Shown here one piece after another: positions 1 through 8,802 of a stretch of 32,396 bases of DNA. Position 1 is the stretch's first letter, and the number at the start of each line of letters is the position of its first letter. Source of the stretch: Clostridia bacterium (GTDB lineage: Bacteria; Bacillota; Clostridia; Oscillospirales; CAG-272); the NCBI GenBank assembly GCA_017558715.1, contig JAFYTT010000133.1, forward strand, positions 1 to 32,396, given 5' to 3'. Both the position numbers and the translations under genes were made by a program. Below the pieces are notes generated by a model. The model worked only from the letters and a program-made list of their open reading frames with translations, was not told the DNA's origin and did not search any database.

Positions 1-783
1 ATCATCCTCGTTGTGATTCTTGCCATCATCGCATCCGCGGTTCTGTATGCTCTGCGTCCGCTTGGATATACCGTTTCCAACGGGTTGACCAAGGTTCGTC
101 CGGCACCCATGCCGCAGCAGCCATTGACCGGGCTTACCGTCGGCAATGCACAATACCGGATTCAGCTGTCAGAGAGCTTTTATAACGATGCCGATGTAAT
201 CATTGATGAATACCGGGTCATTGACGGCGATGCCTATGATGCGGACGACGGCATGGATGATTATCGCAAAATACGGGTCGTGCGTCAAACCGCATCAGTC
301 GTATCCTTCCGTTATGTTCAGCCATATCCGCCGCTTCAGGATTACCGACAGCGTACCGATGAAGAAAACAAAGCCGCGATCATGGCACTGTTTGAGGAAT
401 ACGATTTTTCGATCTATGATTCGTTTGAAATCTGGGGTGAGCCGCTGACGAAGGCTCGGAATTACCGATGGTTTTCCGCACAGACAGCCTGCAGTCTTTC
501 TGTGCGCGTGACCGCTGACGGGATCATCGACGATTTCATCGTATACGATCAGGCACCGGCCATGTCCGACCGTCTTCCGCTCAATGAATCCGAATGTCAG
601 CGTCTGGTGCGCCGATATTTGATGTTCAACGGCATGATTTCCCCGTTTCGCGGCTATGAGATCACATTCAAATCACGCAGGCACACGCTGTCAGACGGCA
701 AGCCTGCCATTGCCTGTTCCGTATGCGTCACCGATGAGGATGGCTTTGTTTTTGTGGTCGCAGCGGTGATCCAAAAATCATAA
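1..783 (+). CDS. Membrane-anchored protein of unknown function, 5' truncated
   Basis: The frame is open from the first base of the window, so the true start lies upstream; 260 residues are visible. The first ~20 residues form a hydrophobic segment (ILVVILAIIASAVLYAL), which reads as an N-terminal membrane anchor, followed by a ~230-residue soluble domain rich in Asp and Tyr that would face outside. I do not recognise the family. The body contains an alternating strand pattern and no obvious catalytic motif. It ends in TAA directly before a perfect 12-bp stem terminator and converges with the URO-D gene on the other strand. It could be an accessory membrane protein of a two-component system, but nothing in the sequence proves that. 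Confidence 0.7.
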   Translation: MILVVILAIIASAVLYALRPLGYTVSNGLTKVRPAPMPQQPLTGLTVGNAQYRIQLSESFYNDADVIIDEYRVIDGDAYDADDGMDDYRKIRVVRQTASVVSFRYVQPYPPLQDYRQRTDEENKAAIMALFEEYDFSIYDSFEIWGEPLTKARNYRWFSAQTACSLSVRVTADGIIDDFIVYDQAPAMSDRLPLNESECQRLVRRYLMFNGMISPFRGYEITFKSRRHTLSDGKPAIACSVCVTDEDGFVFVVAAVIQKS

Positions 784-790
784 CATACAA

Positions 791-836
791 AACAGCATCT
801 GCTGCCCATCGGTATGCAGATGCTGTTGTCATTTTG
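791..836. terminator. Bidirectional stem-loop terminator between convergent genes
   Basis: A perfect 12-bp inverted repeat (AACAGCATCTGC at 791-802, GCAGATGCTGTT at 816-827) is followed on the + strand by a T-rich run (CATTTTGATTT). It sits in the 56-base gap between two converging genes, so it can serve both; the minus-strand tail is less U-rich. Confidence 0.75.
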
Positions 837-839
837 ATT

Positions 840-1955
840 TCAGAACGCCATTCTTGCCCAGCCTTTGTTGCCGTCTCTCGGCGGCAGACCGAGGATTTCA
901 CGTGCAGTATCGACGTAATAGCGATAGTTTTCCAAAGGAGTTCCTCCGGGAATGCGGTGGTCAAGACCGAAGACCGTACCGCGGATCATTTCGGGCGAGA
1001 GCTTGTATTCCAGCTCGCGGCGGATGTCTTCCTTGGTGCCGCGCAGAACGTGCTTGTCGATGCCGCCCTTGAACCCGAGCGCACCCCCGTATTTTTTGCG
1101 CAGGGCAACCATATCCATGCCGGCGGCAGGCTCACACGGATAGACGATATTGACGCCGCAGTCCATGACCGCATCGATGATCGGATTCATATTACCGTCG
1201 CTGTCCTGCGAAAAGAGCTTCGTGCCGCGGGAAGACAGCATATCCCAGATGCGGCGGTAATACGGCTGCATCCATTCACGGACAAGGGCAGGACCGATCA
1301 TCGGACCGGATTTTCCCGCCATGTCCTCGTGCACGCAGAGATTGTCAATGCACAGCCGCTCGCTGATGCGCTCCAGAACCTGAAAAGACGTATCGGAGAT
1401 CGTCCCGATGATATCCGCCATCAGCTCTTCATCTTCATAATAGCAGATGCACGCGCCTTCCTCGCCCATCAGCTCACGCGGCGTATCAAAACCGCCGGGA
1501 ATCGATGCGGTAATGAGAACGCCCGCCGCCTGCTGCTTTTTTGCATACTCGACCGCATCCCAGTTGATGCGATCTTCGTGAAAGGTGTAAAACGGCTTGA
1601 GCTTCAGCCACGAATCCATGTCGGTGACGGGATATCCCATCGGCAGCGGGATGGTGGCATAGCCCTTATGCAGCTTGACCGTTCTGCCGAGCGCATCACG
1701 CGATATCGTATAGGTCGGCGTATCCTCGAGCACACACGGCGTAATTCCACCGCGCAGACCGGTATTGCCGCCGCAGCCGCAGACAGGAACATAGTCCCAG
1801 TCAAAGGCAGTCATGTTGATCTCATCCTCCGACGCACCCTGCGCGCGCCATTCGTCCTCCAGTCCGATCAGTGGTCCAAACAACTCGACGAACATCGGAC
1901 GGTCGACACGATCTGACGTAAATAAATCAATATATTGTTCCCGAGTCCATTTCAT
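840..1955 (-). CDS. Uroporphyrinogen decarboxylase (URO-D) family protein
   Basis: A 371-residue protein of the URO-D/MtaA-CmuA superfamily, a TIM-barrel fold that includes heme-pathway HemE and corrinoid methyltransferases. The C-terminal half shows the family pattern: SQDSDGN, GVNIVYPCEP, a GFKGGIDKHVL segment and GLDHRIPGGTPLENYRYYV near the end. Clostridia often carry several such non-HemE paralogues, with probable methyl-transfer roles on unknown substrates. ATG at 1955 has GAAGGA nine bases upstream. It starts 18 bases after the stop of the PHP-domain gene, so both are read from the promoter at 3376-3404. No corrinoid protein or other heme gene is nearby, so HemE itself is unlikely. Confidence 0.85.
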   Translation of the reverse strand: MKWTREQYIDLFTSDRVDRPMFVELFGPLIGLEDEWRAQGASEDEINMTAFDWDYVPVCGCGGNTGLRGGITPCVLEDTPTYTISRDALGRTVKLHKGYATIPLPMGYPVTDMDSWLKLKPFYTFHEDRINWDAVEYAKKQQAAGVLITASIPGGFDTPRELMGEEGACICYYEDEELMADIIGTISDTSFQVLERISERLCIDNLCVHEDMAGKSGPMIGPALVREWMQPYYRRIWDMLSSRGTKLFSQDSDGNMNPIIDAVMDCGVNIVYPCEPAAGMDMVALRKKYGGALGFKGGIDKHVLRGTKEDIRRELEYKLSPEMIRGTVFGLDHRIPGGTPLENYRYYVDTAREILGLPPRDGNKGWARMAF

Positions 1956-1973
1956 ATCAGAAAATCCTTCTGT

Positions 1974-2918
1974 TTATGCAAGCAGAAAATACTTGTCAAA
2001 CATCTTGTCAGCAAGAGCCGCCGTTGCTTCAACGACCGATGCATCCGCCTCACCGAGGTAATACTTGCGCATGATCTCACCGTCGGAATATGCCGCACGG
2101 TCATGCAGCGGATAGAAGTTCTCCATCAGATAGCATGCATACTTCTGGAAGCGGTGTTCACCGACCAGACGGTATTCCGCGGAAATCGTATCAACCGCGA
2201 CGGAATACTTGTCCTTGATGGACTGCAGAATGTCGGCGCGTTCGTTCTTGTGTGCAAAGACGATGGTGGAGCAGATTGCCGCATTGCGGTTGTTTTCGGT
2301 GGAGTTGTGAGAGTCGGTCGAGCCAACGATGGGCAGGACGTTGCCGCGGCGGTATTCGTCGTAATAGATCGCCGTCTGGAAGCCGTTCTGCTGATAATAG
2401 TTTTCGCCGCCGAGGACTTCAAAGGCATCAAAGGGCTTGTTTGCAAGCATGTACTGTGTAAACGGCTCGTGGATCTGCCACATATCGGAGATCCAGTACG
2501 GATGCGCGAAAATGCCGAGACCTCCGGCTTCACGAATCTTGTCAAACGCCCAGACACAGACGGCATACCAACGCTTGTTCACATCGGCGGGAACATCAGT
2601 CAGAGATGCTTCGATTGCGTCAAGCTCGCGGTTGTACTGCTCATCGGTGACAATGTCGGGTGGGGTAATGGTGTCGTCAAAGCGTCTTGCGTCGATGTCG
2701 CCGTTCGTTTCGATGTAGTTGCGCAGATAGTCAAACAGACCGTTGATCGAGAACAAACCGCCTGCGTTGACGATATGAACATCGGTCTGCGGCAGGTGGA
2801 CTTCCTCACCGGGCAGGATATTCAGTGCGGTTTTTACGTCCTTGTACGCACGCATGGCTTCCAGCGACGGGTAATATCTGCTGTGGTCGGTGACAACAAT
2901 GAAGTCATAGCCCTTCAT
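1974..2918 (-). CDS. PHP-domain phosphoesterase, C-terminal fragment after a frameshift
   Basis: This 314-residue frame carries most of a PHP metallo-hydrolase: VVTDHSRYYPS near its start, GEEVHL, FAHPYW and a late SDSHNS motif, all typical metal-ligand blocks of PHP phosphoesterases. The first PHP block (HMHTCRSDG) is in the preceding frame (2915-3337). Reading back into this frame, the codons just upstream of the ATG give VCADYR, which joins smoothly to GDPLL at the end of the other fragment. One base appears to be missing at about 2934-2940. The ATG overlaps the TGA of the upstream fragment as ATGA, so separate coupled translation is possible, but the domain split argues for one broken gene or an assembly error. 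Confidence 0.75.
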   Translation of the reverse strand: MKGYDFIVVTDHSRYYPSLEAMRAYKDVKTALNILPGEEVHLPQTDVHIVNAGGLFSINGLFDYLRNYIETNGDIDARRFDDTITPPDIVTDEQYNRELDAIEASLTDVPADVNKRWYAVCVWAFDKIREAGGLGIFAHPYWISDMWQIHEPFTQYMLANKPFDAFEVLGGENYYQQNGFQTAIYYDEYRRGNVLPIVGSTDSHNSTENNRNAAICSTIVFAHKNERADILQSIKDKYSVAVDTISAEYRLVGEHRFQKYACYLMENFYPLHDRAAYSDGEIMRKYYLGEADASVVEATAALADKMFDKYFLLA

Positions 2919-3337
2919 ACGGTAATCGGCACAGACAACAGCGGGTCGCCGTGACCGTCGGAGCGGCAGGTGTGCATATGAAGGTCGCCGCGCAGAGGGA
3001 TGCGATCCGCCATGTCTTCTGCCAGCGCGTACAGATTAAGCTGAACGGTGCGGCGGTCGCTGTCCTTTTTGTAGATGCGGACAGCAAGTTCACCTTCCTT
3101 GTCGGCGGTGTAGGTAAAGCGCAGACAGCCGTCCTCACACGGAGTAACAAAATAGTCGGTATGATTCCATGCGGAGAATTCATGACCGATATGACCGCCG
3201 TCGAGACGCTGTACCATGATCTTGTATTCACCGGAGAATTTCGTGTGAACACCAAGCGGTTTTACGGTAATATCGGCAGAGACACCGACAGGAAATACCT
3301 TTGGGAAAATGTCATAATCGTGAAGTTCCATTTTCAT
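2915..3337 (-). CDS. PHP-domain protein, N-terminal fragment ending at a frameshift
   Basis: It encodes an N-terminal ~110-residue beta-rich domain and then the opening of the PHP catalytic domain (LRGDLHMHTCRSDGHGD, with the metal-binding H-x-H). The frame then runs off into SVPITV and a TGA. A -1 shift at the CTG TTG codons restores the PHP sequence in the frame of 1974-2918. ATG at 3337 is chosen because GAGG lies ten bases upstream; ATG codons at 3361, 3358 and 3331 are alternatives. The joined gene (1974-3337) would give about 455 residues, a normal size for PHP proteins with an extra N-terminal domain. The substrate is unknown. Confidence 0.7.
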   Translation of the reverse strand: MKMELHDYDIFPKVFPVGVSADITVKPLGVHTKFSGEYKIMVQRLDGGHIGHEFSAWNHTDYFVTPCEDGCLRFTYTADKEGELAVRIYKKDSDRRTVQLNLYALAEDMADRIPLRGDLHMHTCRSDGHGDPLLSVPITV

Positions 3338-3375
3338 TTGGGGAATACCTCGTTTCATCAAATTTGATTGACATC

Positions 3376-3404
3376 ATTGTAACAGATTCGATGGGGATTG
3401 TCAA
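3376..3404 (-). promoter_or_regulatory. Sigma-A promoter for the PHP / URO-D operon
   Basis: Minus strand: TTGACA (3404-3399), 17 bases, TACAAT (3381-3376), with TGT directly before the -10 box (extended -10). The transcript would begin about 30 bases before the ATG at 3337. Confidence 0.8.
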
Positions 3405-3438
3405 TCACTTTATCAAAAGTCATTCTATCCTCCAACAT

Positions 3439-3476
3439 AAAAAATCGCACCACACGCCGTCGGCGCAGATGCGATC
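3439..3476 (-). terminator. Terminator of the LRR protein gene
   Basis: Minus strand: ATCGCA and TGCGAT arms (3475-3470 and 3449-3444) around an inner GC-rich hairpin, followed by TTTTTT. It lies 18 bases past the stop of the LRR gene. Confidence 0.75.
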
Positions 3477-3493
3477 TTTGATGATATTGGAAC

Positions 3494-4453
3494 TTAACCG
3501 CCAAACACGACATTGGCATTCAGAAGTGCTTCGTTGCCTTCCGAGACGGCAATGGCGTTCCACTGTGCTTCCGTGCCGCCGAAACGGATGGTTTTGAGCG
3601 ATTCGCAGTTGACAAAGGCGTTTTCTTCAATGGCGGTCAGGGATGCGGGAAGTGCAATTTCCGTCAGCGCATAACATTCGGAGAAGGTGTAGGATTCCAG
3701 CGTGGTCAGACCGTCACACGCACCGAGATCTGCCGTCGTCAGCGCGTAGCAGTTATTGAACGCACGCAGACCGATTTCACGCACACCTGCCGGAACGGTA
3801 ACAGACTGCAGGGACGTGCAGTTGATAAACGCGCGCTGTGCAATGACCGACAGAGAAGCGGGAAGCGTTACCGTCTGCATTGCGGTCGCATTATAGAAAC
3901 AGCTGTCGGGAAGCGCGGTCACCTTATCGGGAATGACAACCGAGGTCACCGTATCGGCATTGAGGAATGTTTTTTCCTTGATTGAGGTGATCAGAATTCC
4001 ATCCAGAACGTCGGGAATGATGATCTCACCGGGATTGAGGACAAGCGCACCTGCCTTTTCATACGGATCCTTCGCAAATGCAAACATACCGTCCGCAGTT
4101 ACGGAGTACCACGGCATTGCGGCAGACATATAGGAAATCGCATCTTCCTTACCGGCAAGCAGATTGGCATAGGACTGCTTGGCACGTGCCAGCTGGTCGG
4201 CGGCATCCTTGTAATCCCCGGCAGCCGTAAAATATTCCACAGCTTCACCATACCGTCCTTCCTGCATCGCGGCAGTACCGTTCTTGTAATTGGAGGACGG
4301 TGCAAACACGCGCGTGGAAAGCATATTGATGAGGAATACCGCGGCAAGGGCGATAACGATGATGGTCAGAATACGAATGGAACGGTCGATCTTTGCCGCC
4401 TGCTCGGGCGTATTGGCATCGCGGGGATCGACTTCATTGACAGAAAACAGCAT
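3494..4453 (-). CDS. Membrane-anchored BspA-type leucine-rich repeat protein
   Basis: 319 residues. A short cytoplasmic N terminus is followed by one transmembrane helix (about residues 28-47), then a ~45-residue helical TPR-like stretch (YKNGTAAMQEGRYGEAVEYF, residues 56-100). From about residue 150 there are at least six BspA/LRR_5 repeats with the pattern VxIPDxVTxLxxxxFYNxxxMQTVTLPASL and FxNCxSLxxV. Such repeats serve protein or surface binding. The C terminus (FGGTEAQWNAI) is a frequent ending of LRR_5 proteins in gut Clostridia. It is a single-gene unit with its own promoter (4495-4523) and terminator (3439-3476); SD AAAGGA is 11 bases from the ATG. The ligand is unknown. Confidence 0.85.
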   Translation of the reverse strand: MLFSVNEVDPRDANTPEQAAKIDRSIRILTIIVIALAAVFLINMLSTRVFAPSSNYKNGTAAMQEGRYGEAVEYFTAAGDYKDAADQLARAKQSYANLLAGKEDAISYMSAAMPWYSVTADGMFAFAKDPYEKAGALVLNPGEIIIPDVLDGILITSIKEKTFLNADTVTSVVIPDKVTALPDSCFYNATAMQTVTLPASLSVIAQRAFINCTSLQSVTVPAGVREIGLRAFNNCYALTTADLGACDGLTTLESYTFSECYALTEIALPASLTAIEENAFVNCESLKTIRFGGTEAQWNAIAVSEGNEALLNANVVFGG

Positions 4454-4494
4454 AAATTCCGGAATCCTTTCCTTGGATACATTGTAGTGTATTT

Positions 4495-4523
4495 ATTGTA
4501 CCATAAATTCTGCTCCACGGCAA
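4495..4523 (-). promoter_or_regulatory. Sigma-A promoter for the LRR protein gene
   Basis: Minus strand: TTGCCG (4523-4518), 17 bases, TACAAT (4500-4495), with the extended -10 element TGG. Confidence 0.7.
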
Positions 4524-4593
4524 GAGATTTCACAGAATAATCAGAAATTAGGGTAAAAATACGTAACATTTTCGTGTCTTTTTCGCCAGTTGC

Positions 4594-4622
4594 TTGACAA
4601 CGGGAGCGTTTGGGAGTATACT
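4594..4622 (+). promoter_or_regulatory. Sigma-A promoter for the rlmH-mnmG operon
   Basis: TTGACA (4594-4599), 17 bases, TATACT (4617-4622). A second TATAAT at 4625-4630 would leave 25 bases to the -35 box and is not favoured. The promoter diverges from that of the LRR gene. Confidence 0.8.
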
Positions 4623-4682
4623 ATTATAATAAGGGATTTTGTGCCCATACAGATGCAAGGACAAAACCAAAGGAGCGCTGAC

Positions 4683-5165
4683 GTGCTGAACATCACCATT
4701 CTCTCGGTCGGTACCATCAAGGAAAAATATCTGACCGATGCACTCAAGGAATATATCAAACGGCTCGGTGCGTATGCACGTGTCACCGAGGTACAATGCA
4801 AAGATGAACATCTGCCTGACAACCCATCTGCAGGTGAAATCCGCGCGGCTGTCGAAAAAGAAGGCAGAAAAATTCTCGATGCATTACCCAAACGCGCCTA
4901 TGTCTGTGCGCTGTGCATTGAGGGTAAGCAATGTTCCTCCGAGCAGTTTGCCGCACGGCTGGACGCGCTTGCCACCGACGGCTATTCCGATATCGCGTTC
5001 ATCATCGGCGGCTCGGACGGTCTGTCGGAGGAAGTCAAATCCCGTGCCGACTGGAAGCTGTCATTTTCTCAGATGACATTCCCGCACCAGCTGATGCGCG
5101 TCATCCTGTGCGAGCAGCTCTACCGCGCCATGAATATCCTCGGCGGCGGAAAATATCATAAATAA
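4683..5165 (+). CDS. rlmH: 23S rRNA (pseudouridine1915-N3)-methyltransferase RlmH
   Basis: A 160-residue SPOUT methyltransferase, the standard RlmH length (about 159). It methylates pseudouridine 1915 in helix 69 of 23S rRNA using SAM. Visible family features are the N-terminal ITILSVGTIKEKYL, the SAM-binding knot FIIGGSDGLSEEV, and the diagnostic C terminus with SFSQMTFPHQLMRVIL followed by EQLYRA and a final YHK. The start is GTG at 4683, seven bases after AGGAG at 4671-4675; the frame is open upstream, but that extension has no SD and would start upstream of the -10 box. First gene of the operon that continues through mnmG. Confidence 0.95.
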   Translation: MLNITILSVGTIKEKYLTDALKEYIKRLGAYARVTEVQCKDEHLPDNPSAGEIRAAVEKEGRKILDALPKRAYVCALCIEGKQCSSEQFAARLDALATDGYSDIAFIIGGSDGLSEEVKSRADWKLSFSQMTFPHQLMRVILCEQLYRAMNILGGGKYHK

Positions 5166-5192
5166 TTCATGCTTATGTGAAAGGATTTTTAC

Positions 5193-6848
5193 ATGAAGAA
5201 ACGCATCCTTCATTTTATCGGCGTTCAGGCAGTACGCGCCGCGGCGATTGTCATCCTGTTTGGATTGACGGTCGGTGCCATGATGTACCTGCGCGGTTAC
5301 TTTGACTTCTCCTTTGTGGAACGTGTTCCGATCGGCAATGCTGCAAAAGAAACTCTGCCTGTCGAAACAGAAGCGGTTACCGAGCCGATTCCGGAAGAAA
5401 CCGAAGCCGCAGAACCGAACACCGAGGAGCTCACAACAGAAGCACCGCCTGTCGAACAAACACCTACACAGAATCCGACACCTGGTCCTGCCCAGACAAC
5501 AACAAAAAAAGAAACCGCAAAGACGGTATCCGATGCGCTCAAAACCGCAAAAACACTGCAGTCTCAGGGTTACAGCGCGCAGACCTCCGGTATTTATCAG
5601 AGAGGCAGATCGGTGCTTGCCAAGCTGCCCCTGTCGGGACTCGGCAAAAACTTCTCCTACTCCAAGCATGATGTCCGCGATGTACAGATCGTCGAGTACG
5701 AAAAAGGCTGTATCGTCACCGAGGAAATCTCGGTCACGGAAGACCGTCCAGCCGTTACCCTGCGCAACGGTTATATCATCCGCGATGTCAACGGTAAGTT
5801 CACACTGCTCAAGCCGGACGGCACCACGCTGCTTTCCGATTATGACGAATCCGATTTCCGTCTGACCGGGCTGCGCGATGAAAACGGACGGGCACTGTTC
5901 GCGGCAGTCAAACGCGTCAAGGAAGATGTGTTCCTCCCGATCATGACAGTCGAGGAATACAGCAGACGACCGATGGAAAGCGGTCTTTTTGAAGAAGAGC
6001 CCACCAAAATGGAAGTGGAGCATCTGACCTATTATATCCTGTCCGATGACGGAAAATGGGAGGTCAGTCCTTATACCGATGAAACGCGTCCCAAGGAAAC
6101 CGAGCTTGGTCTGCAGTTTGATGCGCCGCTTGATTTCGGCGAAAGCGACTGTGATCTTGTCCGCTTCTATAACTACGGCAGATGGGGCTATAAAAATGCA
6201 AAGACCGGCGCAACCGTGATCTTTCCGCGCTTTACCGAGGCATATAATTTCCATGACGGCTATGCCGTTGCGCTCGACGGATATATGATGTATTTTCTGA
6301 ATGAACAGGGAAACATCGTCTATCAGATGAGTTATGCGGAACCCGAGCAGTTCCAGACCTTTGAAAACATCACGCTCCCCGATACCAACGGCATCGAATC
6401 GCTCGGCTACTACTATTTCAGCCACGGTCTGACCCGTATTCGTATCCGACAGAACCTCGTCACCTATAAGGCATATTACTATATCAAGGAATCCGACAGC
6501 TCCTATCTGTTCGATGTGAAGGGAAATCAGTTCCCGCTCCCCACAGGCTATACGCTGGAAGCGTATTCCGACGGCGTACTTCTCTTGAAGAACAACGATA
6601 CAGGGCTTTTGGGATGCATGAACTATAAGAACGAATGGATCGTTCAGCCGCAGTATTCGCATGTCACGCCGTCTCTCTCCGGCATGATCGTTGTCGGCAA
6701 TGAAAACGGCAAAAAAGGGTTGGTAGACACTTCCGGCAACTGGATTCTGCCGCAGGTCTTTGACTATCTTTCCGAACCGTCCCAGGGAATGATCGCCGCG
6801 TTTGATAAGAGTGTCGGCTGGCAGGTCTTCCGCATGATGAGCAAATAA
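5193..6848 (+). CDS. Membrane-anchored WG-repeat protein
   Basis: 551 residues. A transmembrane helix near the N terminus (residues 13-32, AAAIVILFGLTVGAMMYL) precedes a ~65-residue low-complexity linker rich in Glu, Thr and Pro (residues 50-115), typical of wall-crossing spacers. The C-terminal half contains WG (KWG) repeats: YGRWGYKNAKTGATVIFPRF, GLLGCMNYKNEWIVQPQY and GKKGLVDTSGNWILPQVF. WG repeats form beta-rich, propeller-like folds of poorly known function. The SD AAAGGA is seven bases from the ATG. It sits 27 bases after rlmH and 36 before mnmG in one operon, but no functional link to RNA modification is visible. Confidence 0.85.
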   Translation: MKKRILHFIGVQAVRAAAIVILFGLTVGAMMYLRGYFDFSFVERVPIGNAAKETLPVETEAVTEPIPEETEAAEPNTEELTTEAPPVEQTPTQNPTPGPAQTTTKKETAKTVSDALKTAKTLQSQGYSAQTSGIYQRGRSVLAKLPLSGLGKNFSYSKHDVRDVQIVEYEKGCIVTEEISVTEDRPAVTLRNGYIIRDVNGKFTLLKPDGTTLLSDYDESDFRLTGLRDENGRALFAAVKRVKEDVFLPIMTVEEYSRRPMESGLFEEEPTKMEVEHLTYYILSDDGKWEVSPYTDETRPKETELGLQFDAPLDFGESDCDLVRFYNYGRWGYKNAKTGATVIFPRFTEAYNFHDGYAVALDGYMMYFLNEQGNIVYQMSYAEPEQFQTFENITLPDTNGIESLGYYYFSHGLTRIRIRQNLVTYKAYYYIKESDSSYLFDVKGNQFPLPTGYTLEAYSDGVLLLKNNDTGLLGCMNYKNEWIVQPQYSHVTPSLSGMIVVGNENGKKGLVDTSGNWILPQVFDYLSEPSQGMIAAFDKSVGWQVFRMMSK

Positions 6849-6884
6849 CACCAAAAATCCAAAAGACAGGAACTTAACACATCC

Positions 6885-8798
6885 ATGATCACATATCAGG
6901 CAGGTGAGGCCGATGTCGCGGTTGTCGGTGCAGGACACGCCGGAATCGAGGCAGCACTGGCATGTGCCAGACTCGGACTCCATACCGTACTTTTCACAAT
7001 CAATCTCGACGCCGTCGGCAATATGCCGTGCAATCCCTCCATCGGCGGAACGGGAAAAGGTCATCTCGTCTATGAAATCGATGCGCTCGGCGGAGAAATG
7101 GGTTATGCCGCAGACAAGGTTACCATCCAGAGCCGTACGCTGAATCTCGGCAAAGGACCTGCGGTTCATTCCAAGCGCGTACAGGCAGACCGACAGGCGT
7201 ACCGTACGCTGATGAAGCATACGATTGAACAAACGCCGAATCTGACGATGGTGCAGGCGGAGATCACCGATTTCCATTGCACGACCGACGAAAACGGCAA
7301 AAAGCACATCGATTCCGTCACAACCAAATACGGCGCGGTATGGAACGTCAAGGCGGCAATCATCTGTGCCGGAACCTTCCTCTGCGCACAGGTCATTGTC
7401 GGTGAGGTTGCATTCCCGTCAGGTCCCGACGGCATGCTCCCCGCGACAGAGCTGACCACCGCTTTGGAACGTGAGGGGCTTCGCGTCATGCGCTTCAAGA
7501 CGGGAACACCGGCGAGAATCTTAAAATCCTCGATCAACTTTGACGGCATGGAAGTCCAGGAAGGCGAATACGGCTCTGAACCGTTCTCGACCCGTACCGA
7601 CCGCGCGGAATATCATGCGCTGCCGCAGACAACCTGCCATGTTGTCTATACCAACGAAACCACACACGAAATCATCCGTGCCAACCTCGACCGCAGTCCG
7701 ATTTACGCAGGACGCATCCACGGCATCGGTCCGCGCTACTGCCCGTCGATTGAAGACAAGGTTGTGCGCTTCTCCGACAAGCCGCGTCATCAGCTGTTTT
7801 TGGAGCCGATGGGATGGCAGACGGAAGAAATCTATGTACAGGGCTTCTCCTCCTCGCTTCCCGAAGAAGTGCAGAAGAAAATGCTTGCATCCCTGCCCGG
7901 CATGGAAAACGCAAAAATGATGCGTACGGCTTATGCCATTGAGTATGACTGCATTGATCCGACCCAGCTGTATCCGACACTCGAATTCAAGGACATCGAC
8001 GGTCTTTACGGCGCGGGACAGTTCAACGGCACCTCGGGATATGAGGAAGCCGCGGCACAGGGCATTGTCGCCGGCATCAACGCCGCCCAGAAGATTCTCG
8101 GCCGTGAGCCGCTTGTTCTGACGCGCGAGACATCTTATATCGGTATGCTGATCGACGATCTCGTCACCAAGGGTACCAATGAGCCGTACCGCGTGATGAC
8201 GAGCCGCTCGGAATACCGTCTGCTTCTGCGTCAGGACAATGCCGATGCGCGTCTGACTCCGATCGGCTACAAAATCGGTCTTGTCAGCGAGGAACGCTAT
8301 CAGAAGTTCCTGGAAAAGCAGGAGGCGATCAAGCGTGAGGTCACAAGAACCCGTTCGATCTCCCTGCCGCCCACAGATGCATTGCGCCGCATCTGCGAGG
8401 AACGCGGTACACAGCCGCCGACCACAGGAGTGCGTCTTGCGGAACTGCTGAAACGCCCGCAGCTTGATTATGACGCGCTGGAAAGCGTCGATACCACACG
8501 TCCCGACCTGCCCCGTGCGGTCATGGACGGCGCACAGATTGAGATCAAATATGAGGGTTATATCGCCCGCGAAATGGCGGAAGTCGAAAAATTCCGCCGA
8601 CTGGAGCATACCCTTCTGCCCAAGGATGCCGACTATTCGCAAATCAAGGGCATCCGCATTGAAGCGGCGCAGAAGCTGCAGAAGATCCGTCCCGAGAGCA
8701 TCGGGCAGGCTTCCCGTATCTCCGGCATCAGCCCGGCAGACATTTCCGTTCTGCTGATCTGGCTGAAAATGAGAGATCCTGATACATCAAAGGAGTAA
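6885..8798 (+). CDS. mnmG: tRNA uridine-5-carboxymethylaminomethyl(34) synthesis enzyme MnmG (GidA)
   Basis: 637 residues, the usual MnmG length. With MnmE it installs carboxymethylaminomethyl groups on wobble U34 of tRNAs, using FAD, NADH and a folate donor. Seen directly: the N-terminal FAD-binding [14 protein letters not shown] (GxGxxG at residues 15-20), the family signatures [25 protein letters not shown] and [26 protein letters not shown], the second signature [16 protein letters not shown], and the C-terminal [14 protein letters not shown] helix domain. MnmE, RsmG and other usual partners are not adjacent here. The weak SD AGGAA is 13 bases from the ATG; no better start exists. The next gene starts four bases after the stop. 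Confidence 0.97.
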   Translation: MITYQAGEADVAVVGAGHAGIEAALACARLGLHTVLFTINLDAVGNMPCNPSIGGTGKGHLVYEIDALGGEMGYAADKVTIQSRTLNLGKGPAVHSKRVQADRQAYRTLMKHTIEQTPNLTMVQAEITDFHCTTDENGKKHIDSVTTKYGAVWNVKAAIICAGTFLCAQVIVGEVAFPSGPDGMLPATELTTALEREGLRVMRFKTGTPARILKSSINFDGMEVQEGEYGSEPFSTRTDRAEYHALPQTTCHVVYTNETTHEIIRANLDRSPIYAGRIHGIGPRYCPSIEDKVVRFSDKPRHQLFLEPMGWQTEEIYVQGFSSSLPEEVQKKMLASLPGMENAKMMRTAYAIEYDCIDPTQLYPTLEFKDIDGLYGAGQFNGTSGYEEAAAQGIVAGINAAQKILGREPLVLTRETSYIGMLIDDLVTKGTNEPYRVMTSRSEYRLLLRQDNADARLTPIGYKIGLVSEERYQKFLEKQEAIKREVTRTRSISLPPTDALRRICEERGTQPPTTGVRLAELLKRPQLDYDALESVDTTRPDLPRAVMDGAQIEIKYEGYIAREMAEVEKFRRLEHTLLPKDADYSQIKGIRIEAAQKLQKIRPESIGQASRISGISPADISVLLIWLKMRDPDTSKE

Positions 8799-8802
8799 AC
8801 TT

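Noticed and set aside
834..1916. A 360-residue plus-strand frame
   Set aside because: Antisense to the URO-D gene, which has family motifs and an SD.
2925..2945. Programmed -1 frameshift in the PHP gene
   Set aside because: No X-XXY-YYZ heptamer or convincing downstream stem is present at the junction.
5061..7307. A 748-residue open frame on the minus strand
   Set aside because: It lies antisense to three clear genes (rlmH end, WG-repeat protein, mnmG) and its residues are a shadow of their codons; no SD or domain.
7521..8642. A 373-residue minus-strand frame under mnmG
   Set aside because: Antisense to strongly conserved MnmG codons; composition rich in Cys, Arg and Phe as in shadow frames.
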